Assembly (NCBI RefSeq): GCF_014199415.1
Contig: NZ_JACIJN010000002.1
Span: 1-64,000 of the forward strand
Direction of reading: 5' to 3'
Length of the DNA stretch: 64,000 bases
Source: Sphingomonas endophytica
Lineage (GTDB): Bacteria; Pseudomonadota; Alphaproteobacteria; Sphingomonadales; Sphingomonadaceae
Shown here: positions 1 through 8,174 of the stretch, one piece after another
Position numbering within the stretch: position 1 is the first letter of the stretch
Layout of the letters: every line of letters begins with the position of its first letter
Notes under the pieces: generated by a model
The model's database searches: none
The model's input: only the letters and a program-made list of their open reading frames with translations
Told to the model about the DNA's origin: nothing
Made by a program: the position numbers and the translations under genes

Positions 1-48
1 GGCAATCGAACACCGCTCCTCGAGCGTAAGCTGACGATATCTCGACAT
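1..48 (-). CDS. IS30-family transposase, N-terminal fragment cut by window edge
   Basis: The minus strand from ATG at 48-46 reads MSRYRQLTLEERCSIA and runs off the window start. The LTLEER(C)xIA motif is the typical first helix of IS30-family transposases, which carry an N-terminal HTH and a C-terminal DDE domain. Only the first 16 residues are visible, so intactness cannot be judged. It lies next to an IS end on the chromosomal side of tRNA-Ser, outside the conjugative element. Confidence 0.75.
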   Translation of the reverse strand, partial: MSRYRQLTLEERCSIA

Positions 49-91
49 GGCAGCACCTGTCTCAGGTGTTGCACTTCGTTTGTGAACTCAG
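1..91 (-). mobile_element. End of an IS30-family insertion sequence
   Basis: The transposase start at 48 is followed outward by a short leader and the sequence TGTTGCACTTCGTTTGTGAA at 67-86, continuing to about 90, which is a plausible terminal inverted repeat. The outer limit near 91 is estimated from where the IS-like sequence stops. The partner repeat lies outside the window, so the boundary and any target duplication cannot be confirmed. Confidence 0.55.
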
Positions 92-150
92 GGGGATCCC
101 GCTTCTGCCGTCGAGAAGCGGGCTCCGGATCAAGGCCGGTGGGACTGAGC

Positions 151-167
151 GGGCGGCCCCACCGCCC
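151..167 (-). terminator. GC hairpin downstream of the cyclophilin gene
   Basis: GGGCGG (151-156) pairs with CCGCCC (162-167) across a five-base loop, just past the stop codon of the minus-strand cyclophilin gene. There is no clear T run after it, so it may be a weak terminator. The rest of 92-174 shows nothing else. Confidence 0.35.
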
Positions 168-174
168 GGTCATT

Positions 175-1026
175 TCACGGCACCCGCCGCACCTCCAGCG
201 GTACTTCGCAGACCTCGATCCCGCCACCGCCGATCGTCGGCGCGGGCGGGTTCTCGCGGCGGCGGATCATCGCCGCAAAGCGCTGGTTGTCGGCGGCACG
301 ATATTGGTAGCGCGGGCGCTCGGCGGCGGGCATGTCGCTGGCGAGCCGCATCGCGACGATCGGGGTACGCTCGGCTGCATCGGCATAGACGCCCATCGGC
401 GCATCGCTGCGCGGCAGCGACGAAAGATATTGCATCCCGGCGATGATCCGCCCGACCAACGCGTAGTTGCGGTCGAGCCGTCGCGCCGACTGGCCGATCG
501 GCGTCGACATCTCCGCACCCGATCCGGAGGTCGGATCGGCGTCGCGCGCGACATTGACCATGCCATAGCAATGCGTCAGCCAGGCATGGCCGCGCCCGTC
601 GCTGGCGACCGGCCAGCCGTCCGCGGTGATGCCCGATATGGCGGAATGCGGATCGGGGCGGGTGAGCGTCTGGGCGGGGGCGAAGCGCGCGATCTCGAAC
701 TCGGGCGGCAAATGGCTGGGAACGCCGGGGGCAAGCGGCTTCTGCTCGGTCGCATCGCCCCATTGCGCGACCCAGTTTTCCTGCACGCGATAGACGCTCA
801 GTCCGTCCCACCAATGCGCATGCGCCAGTATGCGGATGCTCGCGACATGCAGCGGCGCATAGGCTGCCGCGAGCCGGATCACGACGATGCGGTCCCCCTT
901 CAGCCGCATCACCAGCAGCTCGTCATCGGGGATCGTGCGCCAGTCGCTCGCGATCGGTTCATGGGACGCGGGCGTCGCGGCGGCGGGCGCCTGGGTGAGC
1001 AGCAGGAGGGCGGCAAGCGTCGACAT
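175..1026 (-). CDS. Secreted cyclophilin-type peptidyl-prolyl isomerase
   Basis: About 283 residues. The N-terminus (MSTLAALLLLTQAPAAA) is a short signal peptide, so the product is probably periplasmic and helps fold exported proteins by cis-trans isomerisation of Xaa-Pro bonds. The core GDRIVVIRLAAAYAPLHV...HWWDGLSVYRVQENWVAQWGD follows the cyclophilin pattern in which a short beta-sheet start leads to 'GLxFHRV..FVxQGGD', although the canonical FHRV is YRVQ here, as in many divergent sphingomonad forms. The ATG at 1026 is preferred; a TTG at 1044 in the same frame would add six residues and has no better ribosome site. This is chromosomal sequence just outside the conjugative element. Confidence 0.75.
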   Translation of the reverse strand: MSTLAALLLLTQAPAAATPASHEPIASDWRTIPDDELLVMRLKGDRIVVIRLAAAYAPLHVASIRILAHAHWWDGLSVYRVQENWVAQWGDATEQKPLAPGVPSHLPPEFEIARFAPAQTLTRPDPHSAISGITADGWPVASDGRGHAWLTHCYGMVNVARDADPTSGSGAEMSTPIGQSARRLDRNYALVGRIIAGMQYLSSLPRSDAPMGVYADAAERTPIVAMRLASDMPAAERPRYQYRAADNQRFAAMIRRRENPPAPTIGGGGIEVCEVPLEVRRVP

Positions 1027-2827
1027 GGCCGCATCGTGGCGCAACCCCGTGCGGGAGGCAATCGACCCGCTTGCGCAATATGGCGACTCCGACTAGTGCC
1101 GCCGTTCCAAGCATGCGGAGCGGTGGCCGAGTGGTCGAAGGCGCTCGCCTGGAAAGTGAGTATACGTCAAAAGCGTATCGAGGGTTCGAATCCCTCCCGC
1201 TCCGCCATTTCAGTACCCGAGCGGGCACGCCGATCCCCGCCGATTTCCCTCCTTCCGCGGCCACCAGCGTCCTGAGCAGGTCGCTCTTCGATCCCATGAT
1301 GCGCACCTCGTCGTCGCCAACCTCGACGCGCTGGGCGAGCGCGCGGAGGTGATCCCGCCGATAGCCGCCCCCGTCGAGCCGCATCCGCTCGCGTGCGACT
1401 TGTGACAGCCGCCCGACCATCTCCGGCGTGATCGCCCGCTCGCCGGTGCTCTCCAGCATCGCCTGCGCCCGGTCGGCGTCGACGCGCGACTGGTCGCGGA
1501 TCACCTTGAGGCCGGCAATACGCTCCTTGAGCGCCGGATCGTCGAGGTCGGCGACGCCCGCCTCGATCGCGTCGTAGAGGCGCTTGAGCCGCAGTTCCGA
1601 TTCGGCGGCGCGGCGGTTCAGTTCGGCGATGTGGACGCGGCGGCGCTCGGACTGCTCCTCGCGACGGCCAAGGATCGTCTCCAGCAGTTCCTCCAGCCGG
1701 TCGGGGTCGAGCAGCCGCTCCTCGATATGGCCGGCGACGAGGCTGTCCAGCTTGTCCATCGGGATCGCGCGGCCCTTGCAGCCGGTCTCCCCCTGCCGCG
1801 CCTTGATCGAGCAGGCATAGTAGCGGTAGCGCCCGCCCTTGCCGGTGCGGATGGTCATCGCGCCTCCGCAATTGCCGCAGAAGCAGATGCCGGTCAGCAG
1901 CGTCGGGCCGATGACGACGCGGTGCGGCAGCGCGGTCTTCTGGTTGCGCGCCTTCATCAGCGCCTGCACCGCGTCGAAGGTGGCGCGCTCGATCAGCGGC
2001 GGCACCGCGACCGTCACGACCTCGGCGTCGGGCTTCTTCTCCTTGGTCTTGGAGCGGCGGTTGAACTCGTGTTCGCCGATATAGGTACGCCGCGTCAGGA
2101 TACGGTGGACCTGGCCGATGCCCCAACGTCCGCCGTCGCGGGTGAAGATGCCGCGGGCGTTCAGGTGCTTGACGATCGCCTTCACGCCCATCTGGCTGTG
2201 ATCGGCCTCGGCGCCGATCGCGAGGCGGTAGATCAGGCGGATCGTGTCGGCGTGGAGCGGATCGATCTCCAGCTTCTTCTTGGTCTTGGCGCCGCGCTGC
2301 TCGGCCGCGACGGTGCGGTAGCCGATCGGCGGCAGCGAGCCGTTCCAGAAGCCCTGCCGGGCGTTCTCCTTCAGGGCGCGCAGGACGTGCTTGGCGTTCT
2401 CCTTGGACTGGTATTCGTCGAAGAGCGCCATGATCTGCCGCATCATGACGTGCATCGGGTCGTCGCCCATCTCCTGCGTGATCGAGACGAGACGCACACC
2501 GTTCTTCGCCAGCTTCCTGACGTAGAACTCCAGCTCGAAATGGTCGCGGAAGAAGCGGCTGAACGAGTGGACGACAACCACGTCGAACGGCGCGGGCTTC
2601 GAGGTGCCGGCCTCGATCATGCGCTGGAACTCTGGGCGGCGGTCGTTGGTTGCCGACGCTCCCGCCTCGACGAACGTGTCGACGAGCTGGTAGCCGCGCG
2701 ACGCGCAGTACGCCTCGCCCTGCCGCTTCTGGTCGGGGATCGACACGTCGTGCTCGGCCTGCCGGATGGTCGAGACGCGCAGGTAGAGCACGGCGCGCTG
2801 GGCGATGACGGGCGTTTCGGCGTTCAC
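959..2827 (-). CDS. Large serine recombinase (element integrase)
   Basis: Catalyses integration and excision of the element. GTG start at 2827, preceded by GGAGAA and overlapping the upstream stop as GTGA. The resolvase domain opens with RAVLYLRVST, giving nucleophile Ser19; a 'Recombinase' DNA-binding domain follows, then a zinc ribbon (CFCGNCGG, later YYACS and GCKG) and a coiled coil rich in Glu/Arg. The catalytic part ends by about 1210. The frame then stays open antisense through tRNA-Ser (WRSGRDSNPRYAF...) and into the cyclophilin promoter, stopping at 959, giving 622 residues. The tail after about 1210 belongs to the host sequence and exists only in the integrated state; the biologically meaningful C-terminus is uncertain. 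Confidence 0.9.
   Translation of the reverse strand: MNAETPVIAQRAVLYLRVSTIRQAEHDVSIPDQKRQGEAYCASRGYQLVDTFVEAGASATNDRRPEFQRMIEAGTSKPAPFDVVVVHSFSRFFRDHFELEFYVRKLAKNGVRLVSITQEMGDDPMHVMMRQIMALFDEYQSKENAKHVLRALKENARQGFWNGSLPPIGYRTVAAEQRGAKTKKKLEIDPLHADTIRLIYRLAIGAEADHSQMGVKAIVKHLNARGIFTRDGGRWGIGQVHRILTRRTYIGEHEFNRRSKTKEKKPDAEVVTVAVPPLIERATFDAVQALMKARNQKTALPHRVVIGPTLLTGICFCGNCGGAMTIRTGKGGRYRYYACSIKARQGETGCKGRAIPMDKLDSLVAGHIEERLLDPDRLEELLETILGRREEQSERRRVHIAELNRRAAESELRLKRLYDAIEAGVADLDDPALKERIAGLKVIRDQSRVDADRAQAMLESTGERAITPEMVGRLSQVARERMRLDGGGYRRDHLRALAQRVEVGDDEVRIMGSKSDLLRTLVAAEGGKSAGIGVPARVLKWRSGRDSNPRYAFDVYSLSRRAPSTTRPPLRMLGTAALVGVAILRKRVDCLPHGVAPRCGHVDACRPPAAHPGARRRDARVP
1117..1207 (+). tRNA. tRNA-Ser (anticodon GGA)
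   Basis: 91 bases including the encoded CCA (1205-1207). Acceptor GGAGCGG (1117-1123) pairs with the 3' CCGCTCC. D-arm GGCCGAGTGGTCGAAGGC is present, the anticodon loop is CTGGAAA with GGA at 1151-1153, there is a long class II variable arm (1157-1182 region) and a T-arm GGTTCGAATCC. Its 3' end abuts the recombinase gene, the standard arrangement for a tRNA used as an integration site. Confidence 0.97.
1188..1208 (+). other. Candidate attL at the 3' end of tRNA-Ser
   Basis: The recombinase gene begins immediately beyond the tRNA 3' end and the tRNA is complete, so the crossover probably lies in or right after its T-arm/acceptor 3' half. Serine recombinases need only a few identical bases. 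No convincing second copy of the tRNA 3' end was found near 44.2-44.8 kb, so the exact core and attR remain open. Confidence 0.4.
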
Positions 2828-3210
2828 GGCTGTTCTCCTTGCTTGTCGGATGTCGGGATCAGCTCCAGCGTCAGCACGACGCGATCGGGGATGACTTTCG
2901 GTGCGAGCTTGCGCCCGCTGCGCTCCATGCGGACGATGCCGTGGGCGATCATGGCCTTCAGCGTGCGGGACAGGTTGGGCTTGGCGCGACCGGTCAGCGC
3001 GACGAGGGCGTCGAGCGACTCCGGCTCGCGCTCGGCGATGAGGCGGAGCATGTCGCGGTTGGCGGCGGACAGGATGCGGGCGAAGGATTCGGTCGAGCCG
3101 AACCAGACCGCCGGCTCGCCGGACGCCGGCTGTTCCTCGCCTCGCATGATGCGTCTGGCGCGGGCCTTCATCTCTTCGGTGTCGGCGATGCCGATCGTCA
3201 GCGTCGTCAC
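2824..3210 (-). CDS. Small winged-helix transcriptional regulator next to the integrase
   Basis: 128 residues from a GTG at 3210 (VTTLTIGIADTEEMKAR...), with GGGAG upstream; longer in-frame starts run through the likely promoter and were rejected. The second half (SLDALVALTGRAKPNLSRTL followed by KAMIAHGIVRM) is a winged helix-turn-helix of the kind found in ArsR/MarR-like or HVO_A0114-type regulators. It overlaps the recombinase start (GTGA), so the two are one operon. It probably controls recombinase expression or acts as an excision accessory factor; this is inference from position. Confidence 0.75.
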   Translation of the reverse strand: MTTLTIGIADTEEMKARARRIMRGEEQPASGEPAVWFGSTESFARILSAANRDMLRLIAEREPESLDALVALTGRAKPNLSRTLKAMIAHGIVRMERSGRKLAPKVIPDRVVLTLELIPTSDKQGEQP

Positions 3211-3259
3211 GGTGCGCGCGTCTCCCGTCCTGGCAGCCGCCGGGCCGGGCACGAACGTC

Positions 3260-3320
3260 AGGCAGGCCGAATGCTGTCCACGACAATTATTATCAATAGA
3301 CAACATCGGCCAGGGAAATG
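3260..3320 (-). promoter_or_regulatory. AT-rich promoter/operator region of the recombinase operon
   Basis: A short AT-rich patch (ACAATTATTATCAATAGACA, 3283-3302) stands out in very GC-rich sequence just upstream of the regulator-recombinase pair. It contains the small palindrome TGTCCACGACA (3275-3285). On the minus strand GATAAT could serve as a -10 box. No good -35 was found, so this is a candidate only. Confidence 0.35.
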
Positions 3321-3349
3321 ATGGGGCAACCGACGCTCGTCGCGCGCGC

Positions 3350-3688
3350 CTATCGGCCGGTCGGTCCGAACAGCTCGTCGAAGAGGTCGCCGAACCATCG
3401 CTCGAACACCTCGATCTCGGCCTCGGTGATTGGCACGCGCTCGGGCCAGTCGTCGGTGACGCGCCACGTCTTCGCCGCGGCGGCGGGCGGTGGTCCTTCC
3501 CGTTGGTCCGGCTCGACGGTGTAGTAGTCGTAGAGATCGTCGGGCAGAATACCGGCGGCATCGCCTGCGCGGCGGGTGGAACGAGGATGACGGTCGGGCA
3601 CGGATGTCGATGAGGTATCCTGCTGTTGGTCGGGGCACGGTCCCGCCCCGCGATCCTGCCGCCTCGTTCCTCGCGGTGAAGTGAGCAT
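3350..3688 (-). CDS. Conserved hypothetical protein of the element
   Basis: 112 residues. The first half is low complexity, rich in Arg/Ser/Pro/Gln. The second half is acidic and aromatic (TDDWPERVPITEAEIEVFERWFGDLFDELFG), resembling short acidic proteins I recall near integrases in related elements, but I cannot assign a function. The ATG at 3688 has GAGGT upstream. It is at the far end of the trb gene row and may be co-transcribed with it. The N-terminal half could be non-native if translation begins further in. Confidence 0.5.
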   Translation of the reverse strand: MLTSPRGTRRQDRGAGPCPDQQQDTSSTSVPDRHPRSTRRAGDAAGILPDDLYDYYTVEPDQREGPPPAAAAKTWRVTDDWPERVPITEAEIEVFERWFGDLFDELFGPTGR

Positions 3689-3708
3689 GACGCGATACCT
3701 CGATGGCG

Positions 3709-3951
3709 TCAGCCGATCGCAGTGGCAGACGGGCCGCCGGCCCGCCGTGCCTTCGCGAACGCCCGATCGGTCGCCATGAATCGCTCCAGCATCGGCGCGA
3801 TCAGCCGCGTGGGGTCGGCAGCCGGTTGCCCGCTCTCGCGAGCGAGCACCTCGGCGTAGGCGGTGAGATCGCGGTGCAGGTCCGCCGGCAGTTCCAGCGT
3901 GACCTTCACGGGCTTGTCGTCGGCGATGGGTCCGAGCTTCAGCTTCGCCAT
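3709..3951 (-). CDS. DUF2274 family protein
   Basis: 80 residues beginning MAKLKLGPIADDKPVKVTLELPADLHRDLTAYAEVL. The pattern is a short basic strand followed by two helices, like ribbon-helix-helix DNA-binding proteins, and it matches DUF2274, which regularly follows trbI in alphaproteobacterial conjugation operons. It starts five bases after the trbI stop, so it is the last gene of the trb operon. Its role in transfer is not established; a small regulator is plausible. Confidence 0.8.
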   Translation of the reverse strand: MAKLKLGPIADDKPVKVTLELPADLHRDLTAYAEVLARESGQPAADPTRLIAPMLERFMATDRAFAKARRAGGPSATAIG

Positions 3952-3956
3952 GATGT

Positions 3957-5201
3957 TCAGTTCCTATAGGGTTCCAGGACGAGGTCGCGGGTGACGATCA
4001 CGCGGACCGGGAAGCCCGGCCGGATGGTGAGCGTCGGCGCGATGTCGAGCTGGCGGCCGACCACCTGCCGGCCAGCTTGGCTGATGCCGTCCGACGCGCC
4101 CTGGCGCAGCGCACGGACGAGGTCGCCCTGCTCGCCCGAGCTGCCCGCCTGTGCGCCGACCGACAGCAGCGTGGAGAGGCCGGCGGCCTTGGCAAGATCC
4201 CACCAGTGGTGGTCGACGCCGTCCTCCAGCCCGGCATAGCCTTGCGCGTCCGCACCGGGCTGGCGCTCCAGCACGATCGAACGGCCGTTGGGGAAGATGA
4301 GGCGGGTCCATGCGAGCAGCACCCGGCGCTGACCGAAGCCGACGCCGTTGTCGTACTGGCCGATCAGCCGCGTGCCCTGCGGGATCAGCAGCAGGCGCCC
4401 GGTCGGGCTGTCGTAGACGTTCTCTGTCACCTGCGCGACGATCTGGCCGGGCAGGTCCGAGCGGATGCCGGTGATGAGCGCGGCCGGGATCACCGCACCG
4501 GCCTGCACGACATAGGGCGACGGCGGCCCCGTCACCCGGTCGGGTGCAACGGTGCGCCGGTCGGCGGGCTGGTTGAGGAAGGCGAGCTGCCGATCCTGCG
4601 CGGTGGGCGTGCCGGTCTGGCCGGGCGTGCCCATGCCGGCGAGGTTTGGCATCCCGTCGCTGGGCACGCCGCTGGTCGCCGGGGTCTGCGCACCGGACTG
4701 GAAGAAGACGCGGCTGGTGCGCGCCGCCTCCACCTCCTGCCGCCGCCGTTCCAGTTCCTGGCGGCGGCGCTCGATCTCGGCATCGGGCGCGGCGGGTCCA
4801 GCCGGCGCGTCGATCCCCGGCACGGGCACCGGCTGGCCGCGGTTCTGCGCGTCGAGGATGGGGCGGCCGAGATCGCCGGGCAGCGGCGGGCCGAGCACCG
4901 GGCCGGTATAGTCTTTCGGCAGCGCGGCGAGTCCGTCTGGTGTCGAGCGGCCCTCGGCCGCGTAGACCTCCTCGGCCGGTTTGCCGCCCTGCTGGACCTG
5001 GAGCGCATAGATCAGCGCGCCGCCGAGACCGACGCTGGCGACGCCGCCGAGCACCGCCAGCGCCTTGCGCGACATGCGCGTGACACGCGGCGGCTCCGGT
5101 CGGAGCCGCATCGGCGCGACCGGCTCGCCGGTCAGCGGCTGGGCGTCGTCGTCTGTGTCCGGCTGGCTCGGCGCACTCTTCGCGGGATCGATGGTGCTCA
5201 T
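3957..5201 (-). CDS. trbI: TrbI, VirB10-like core-complex protein
   Basis: 414 residues. A cytoplasmic N-terminus (1-50) is followed by one transmembrane segment (ALAVLGGVASVGLGGALIYAL), a Pro-rich periplasmic stretch with an ERRRQELERRRQE coiled coil, and the C-terminal TrbI/VirB10 domain with SPYVVQAGAVIPAALITGI and LLIPQGTRLIGQYDN. VirB10 proteins span both membranes and link the inner-membrane ATPases to the outer-membrane pore. The ATG at 5201 overlaps the trbG stop (ATGA), which shows translational coupling. Length is normal for the family. Confidence 0.95.
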   Translation of the reverse strand: MSTIDPAKSAPSQPDTDDDAQPLTGEPVAPMRLRPEPPRVTRMSRKALAVLGGVASVGLGGALIYALQVQQGGKPAEEVYAAEGRSTPDGLAALPKDYTGPVLGPPLPGDLGRPILDAQNRGQPVPVPGIDAPAGPAAPDAEIERRRQELERRRQEVEAARTSRVFFQSGAQTPATSGVPSDGMPNLAGMGTPGQTGTPTAQDRQLAFLNQPADRRTVAPDRVTGPPSPYVVQAGAVIPAALITGIRSDLPGQIVAQVTENVYDSPTGRLLLIPQGTRLIGQYDNGVGFGQRRVLLAWTRLIFPNGRSIVLERQPGADAQGYAGLEDGVDHHWWDLAKAAGLSTLLSVGAQAGSSGEQGDLVRALRQGASDGISQAGRQVVGRQLDIAPTLTIRPGFPVRVIVTRDLVLEPYRN

Positions 5202-6157
5202 GACGATGGCCTTCCATCGGTGCGGAGGATGCGGACGGTCTGCTGGCGGTCGCCCTTGCCGAGCCGCAGCTCGGCGGCACCGAATAGTCGGTCGACAATG
5301 AGGATGTTGCCGTGGACGCGGCTGTTGACGATCTCCGGCTCGCCTTCGGGGCCGACGACGAACAGCGGCGGCATCTCGCCCTGGACGATGCCGAGCGGGA
5401 ACTCGACGTAGACGCGCCGGCCATCGTCGTAGACCGCGACCGGCCGCCACGGCGGCGCGTCGCCGCTCAGCGCATAGCGATGGCTGCGCTCGGCGGCGGC
5501 CGGGACGATCGGCGTCGCCGGCACCGTCGGCTGCGGTGAGGGCGGCGGCGCCGGATAGCTCCACGCGACTGAGGGCATGTAGGGCCGCTCGCCCGCGTGC
5601 AGCTCGATCATGTAGAGGCGACGGTCGGTGGTGATGACGAGGTTGGTGGAAAGGTCGGCCCGCGTCGGCTTGACGAGGACATGGACGCGACGCGTCTCGC
5701 CCGATCCGCTCTCGGTGTCGCCGATGATCCAGCGCGCGGTGTCGCCGGCCGCGATCGGGCCGGCGCCGGTCAGGCTTTCGCCGGGTTCGAGGGCGATGTC
5801 GGTGATCTGCCCGACCGCGGCATAGACCTGGTACAGCGCGCCTTCCGACCACGGATAGATCTGGATGGCGTTGTAATATCCCTCGCGGCGCGGCTGGACG
5901 CGGGCGGCGGCGTTGGCGTTCTCGACGTGAGCAATCGCGGTGCCGGCAGGCTGACCGCCCCGCGCCGGTGTCCACGGCGGCGGAACATGCAGCGGCCGGG
6001 GCCGTGCCGGCGCGGCGACCACCGGAACGGGCGGCAGCGGCGGCACCTCGGCGTCGTATGTGATCTCCGGCGGCTTCTGCGCCGTGGCACAACCGGCGAG
6101 CATGGTGGCCGCGAGCAGCACGGCGGGAGCGACGATCTGGCGGACAGGCGCGCTCAC
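5198..6157 (-). CDS. trbG: TrbG, VirB9-like outer-membrane pore lipoprotein
   Basis: 319 residues from a GTG at 6157 that overlaps the trbF stop (GTGA). The N-terminus VRQIVAPAVLLAATMLAGC ends in a lipobox (LAGC), so the protein is probably a lipoprotein. The VirB9/CagX domain is visible in GALYQVYAAVGQITDIALEPGE and in the C-terminal region with PPLFVVGPEGEPEIVNSR and NILIVDRLFGAAELRLG. It forms the outer-membrane part of the mating pore with TrbI. Confidence 0.93.
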   Translation of the reverse strand: MSAPVRQIVAPAVLLAATMLAGCATAQKPPEITYDAEVPPLPPVPVVAAPARPRPLHVPPPWTPARGGQPAGTAIAHVENANAAARVQPRREGYYNAIQIYPWSEGALYQVYAAVGQITDIALEPGESLTGAGPIAAGDTARWIIGDTESGSGETRRVHVLVKPTRADLSTNLVITTDRRLYMIELHAGERPYMPSVAWSYPAPPPSPQPTVPATPIVPAAAERSHRYALSGDAPPWRPVAVYDDGRRVYVEFPLGIVQGEMPPLFVVGPEGEPEIVNSRVHGNILIVDRLFGAAELRLGKGDRQQTVRILRTDGRPSS

Positions 6158-6843
6158 TGGCCCATCTCCTTCGACCAGTTGATCGCGTTGACGTAGATGC
6201 CGAGCGGGTTCTTGCGCAGCGCCTCGGCATCGCGCGGCGGCTGGACGACCACCGTGAGGATCGCGGTCCAACGCGATGTCTCGGCGAGGCTGCCGTCCTG
6301 ATAGCGCCGCTCCGTCCATGCGACGCGGAAGCTGTCGGACGATGCGCGGATGACCGACGACACGTCGACGGCGATCTGCTGCTTGCCGACCCTGGCGAAC
6401 GGGTCGTTGGCGCGAGCGTAATCGTTGAGCGCCTGTGCCCCGGCTGCGGTGGTGAAGTCGTAGGCGCGGAGCCAGTTCTGCCGCACGACGATCGCGTCGG
6501 CCGGGATGCTACGGACCTCCTCGACGAAGCGCGCGAGGTGGAAGGCGATCTGCGGATCGGTCGGGCGGAAGCTGGCGGTGGCCGGCTCCACCGCCTGCGC
6601 CTGGCCGAGCCGGTCGACTTGCACCACCCACGGCACGATCGAGCCGCTCGCCGACTGCCAGACCAGCGCGGCCGACAGGCCGGCGGAGAGCGTCAACGAG
6701 CCGAACGCCATCAGCCGCCAGTTGCGCGCCTGGACGCGGGCGGAGCCGATGCGGTCGTCCCAGACCTGCGCGGCGCGCTGGTACGGGGTCTCGGGCTGCG
6801 GGGACTTGCCGTAATGCGCGGCGGGTCGTTTGAAGAGGGTCAT
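6154..6843 (-). CDS. trbF: TrbF, VirB8-like inner-membrane scaffold
   Basis: 229 residues. One transmembrane helix near residues 45-68 (RLMAFGSLTLSAGLSAALVWQ) is followed by a periplasmic VirB8 fold (VVQVDRLGQAQAVEPA... and WTAILTVVVQPPRDAEALRKNPLGIYVNAINWSKE). The ATG at 6843 overlaps the trbL stop. VirB8 proteins nucleate assembly of the secretion channel in the inner membrane. The sequence looks complete. Confidence 0.93.
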   Translation of the reverse strand: MTLFKRPAAHYGKSPQPETPYQRAAQVWDDRIGSARVQARNWRLMAFGSLTLSAGLSAALVWQSASGSIVPWVVQVDRLGQAQAVEPATASFRPTDPQIAFHLARFVEEVRSIPADAIVVRQNWLRAYDFTTAAGAQALNDYARANDPFARVGKQQIAVDVSSVIRASSDSFRVAWTERRYQDGSLAETSRWTAILTVVVQPPRDAEALRKNPLGIYVNAINWSKEMGQ

Positions 6844-8171
6844 CAGCGGTTGCCTTGGTCGAGGGAGATGGAAGAGCCGCCGCCATGCGCGTCGCCGGAT
6901 CGCACGGCGTGCGCAGCGGCCTGGACGCCGTGGGTGAGTTGCTGCGAACGCTTCATGCGCTTCGCCCATGCGGGTGGGCCTCCCGCCGCTGGAGCCGCGG
7001 GAGCCGGGCCGTCACCGTCCGGCGCGGCATCGCCGCTGACGGCACGGCTGCCGGCCTGGAAGCTGGAGCGGAGGCTGTCGGCCGCGCGACCGGCGGCGCG
7101 CTTGAGCGGCGATACCGCCGCCTTGCCGCCCGCGCTGGCGACGTTGCCGAGGCTGGAGGCAACGCCGGCCATGCCCGACTGTCCTGCCGCACCGGCCTGA
7201 TAGGCGGTGGACACGCCACCGGCGAGCGCCGCTCCCCCGCGCGCAGCAGCGGCGGCACCGCCTGCGAGGGCAGCGCCACCAGACGCGACGGCACCGATCG
7301 CAGCACCACCGGCGGCGACCATGCCACCCGCCGCAAGGCCGGTGCCGATCGCCGCGCCCGCGCCGAGCTGCGGCCCGCCGGAGACGAGGCCGTTGGCGAT
7401 GCCGGGACCGAAGATGCCCAAGCCCAGCAGCGACAGCGCGGCGAGCACGATCGCCATCGCATCGTCGATGGTCGGCGTCCGGCCGCCGAAGCCGCGGGTG
7501 AACTCGCCGAACAGCGTCGAACCGATTCCGACGATGACGGCGAGCACCAGCACCTTGATGCCGGACGAGATGACGTTGCCGAGTACGCGCTCGGCCATGA
7601 AAGCGGTCTTGCCGAACAGGCCGAAGGGGATGAGCACGAAGCCGGCGAGCGTGGTCAGCTTGAACTCGATCAGCGTGACGAAGAGCTGGACGGCGAGGAT
7701 GAAGAAGGCGAGCAGGATCAGCGCCCAGGCGAACAGCAGGCAGGCGATCTGGATGAAGTTCTCGAAGAACGACCAGTAGCCCATCAGCCCGGAGATCGAG
7801 TCGAGCAGCGGGCGGCCGGCATCGAGACCGGTCTGCGCGACCTTGCCGGGCCGCATCAGGTCTGCGGCGGAGAAGCCGGTGCCGCTCGCCTTCAGGCCCA
7901 ACCCGGCGAACGAGTCGAAGACGATCCGGGCGAGGTTGTTCCAGTTGCCGATGATGTATGCGAAGACGCCGACGAACAGCGTCTTCTTCACCAGCCGCAC
8001 GATGATGTCGTCGTCGCCGCCCATCGACCAGAACAGCGCGGCCAGCGTCACGTCGATGACGATCAGCGTGGTGGCGATGAAGGCGACCTCACCCGACAGA
8101 AGGCCGAAGCCGCTGTCGATGTAGCGGGTGAAGACGCCGAGGAAGCTGTCGATGACGCCGGTGCCCTGCAT
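6843..8171 (-). CDS. trbL: TrbL, VirB6-like polytopic inner-membrane protein
   Basis: 442 residues. It has about six hydrophobic helices in the first 270 residues (for example EVAFIATTLIVIDVTLAALFW, CLLFAWALILLAFFILAVQLF and VLVLAVIVGIGS), then a long Gly/Ala-rich tail and a Pro/Ala-rich C-terminus, as is usual for TrbL. It forms part of the inner-membrane channel through which DNA passes. It starts three bases after the trbK stop. Confidence 0.93.
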   Translation of the reverse strand: MQGTGVIDSFLGVFTRYIDSGFGLLSGEVAFIATTLIVIDVTLAALFWSMGGDDDIIVRLVKKTLFVGVFAYIIGNWNNLARIVFDSFAGLGLKASGTGFSAADLMRPGKVAQTGLDAGRPLLDSISGLMGYWSFFENFIQIACLLFAWALILLAFFILAVQLFVTLIEFKLTTLAGFVLIPFGLFGKTAFMAERVLGNVISSGIKVLVLAVIVGIGSTLFGEFTRGFGGRTPTIDDAMAIVLAALSLLGLGIFGPGIANGLVSGGPQLGAGAAIGTGLAAGGMVAAGGAAIGAVASGGAALAGGAAAAARGGAALAGGVSTAYQAGAAGQSGMAGVASSLGNVASAGGKAAVSPLKRAAGRAADSLRSSFQAGSRAVSGDAAPDGDGPAPAAPAAGGPPAWAKRMKRSQQLTHGVQAAAHAVRSGDAHGGGSSISLDQGNR

Positions 8172-8174
8172 GGC

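Noticed and set aside
1631..3613. 660-residue open frame on the plus strand opposite the recombinase
   Set aside because: Antisense shadow of a well-supported gene; sequence is Arg/Asp/Gly-rich without any domain and arises from high GC at third codon positions.
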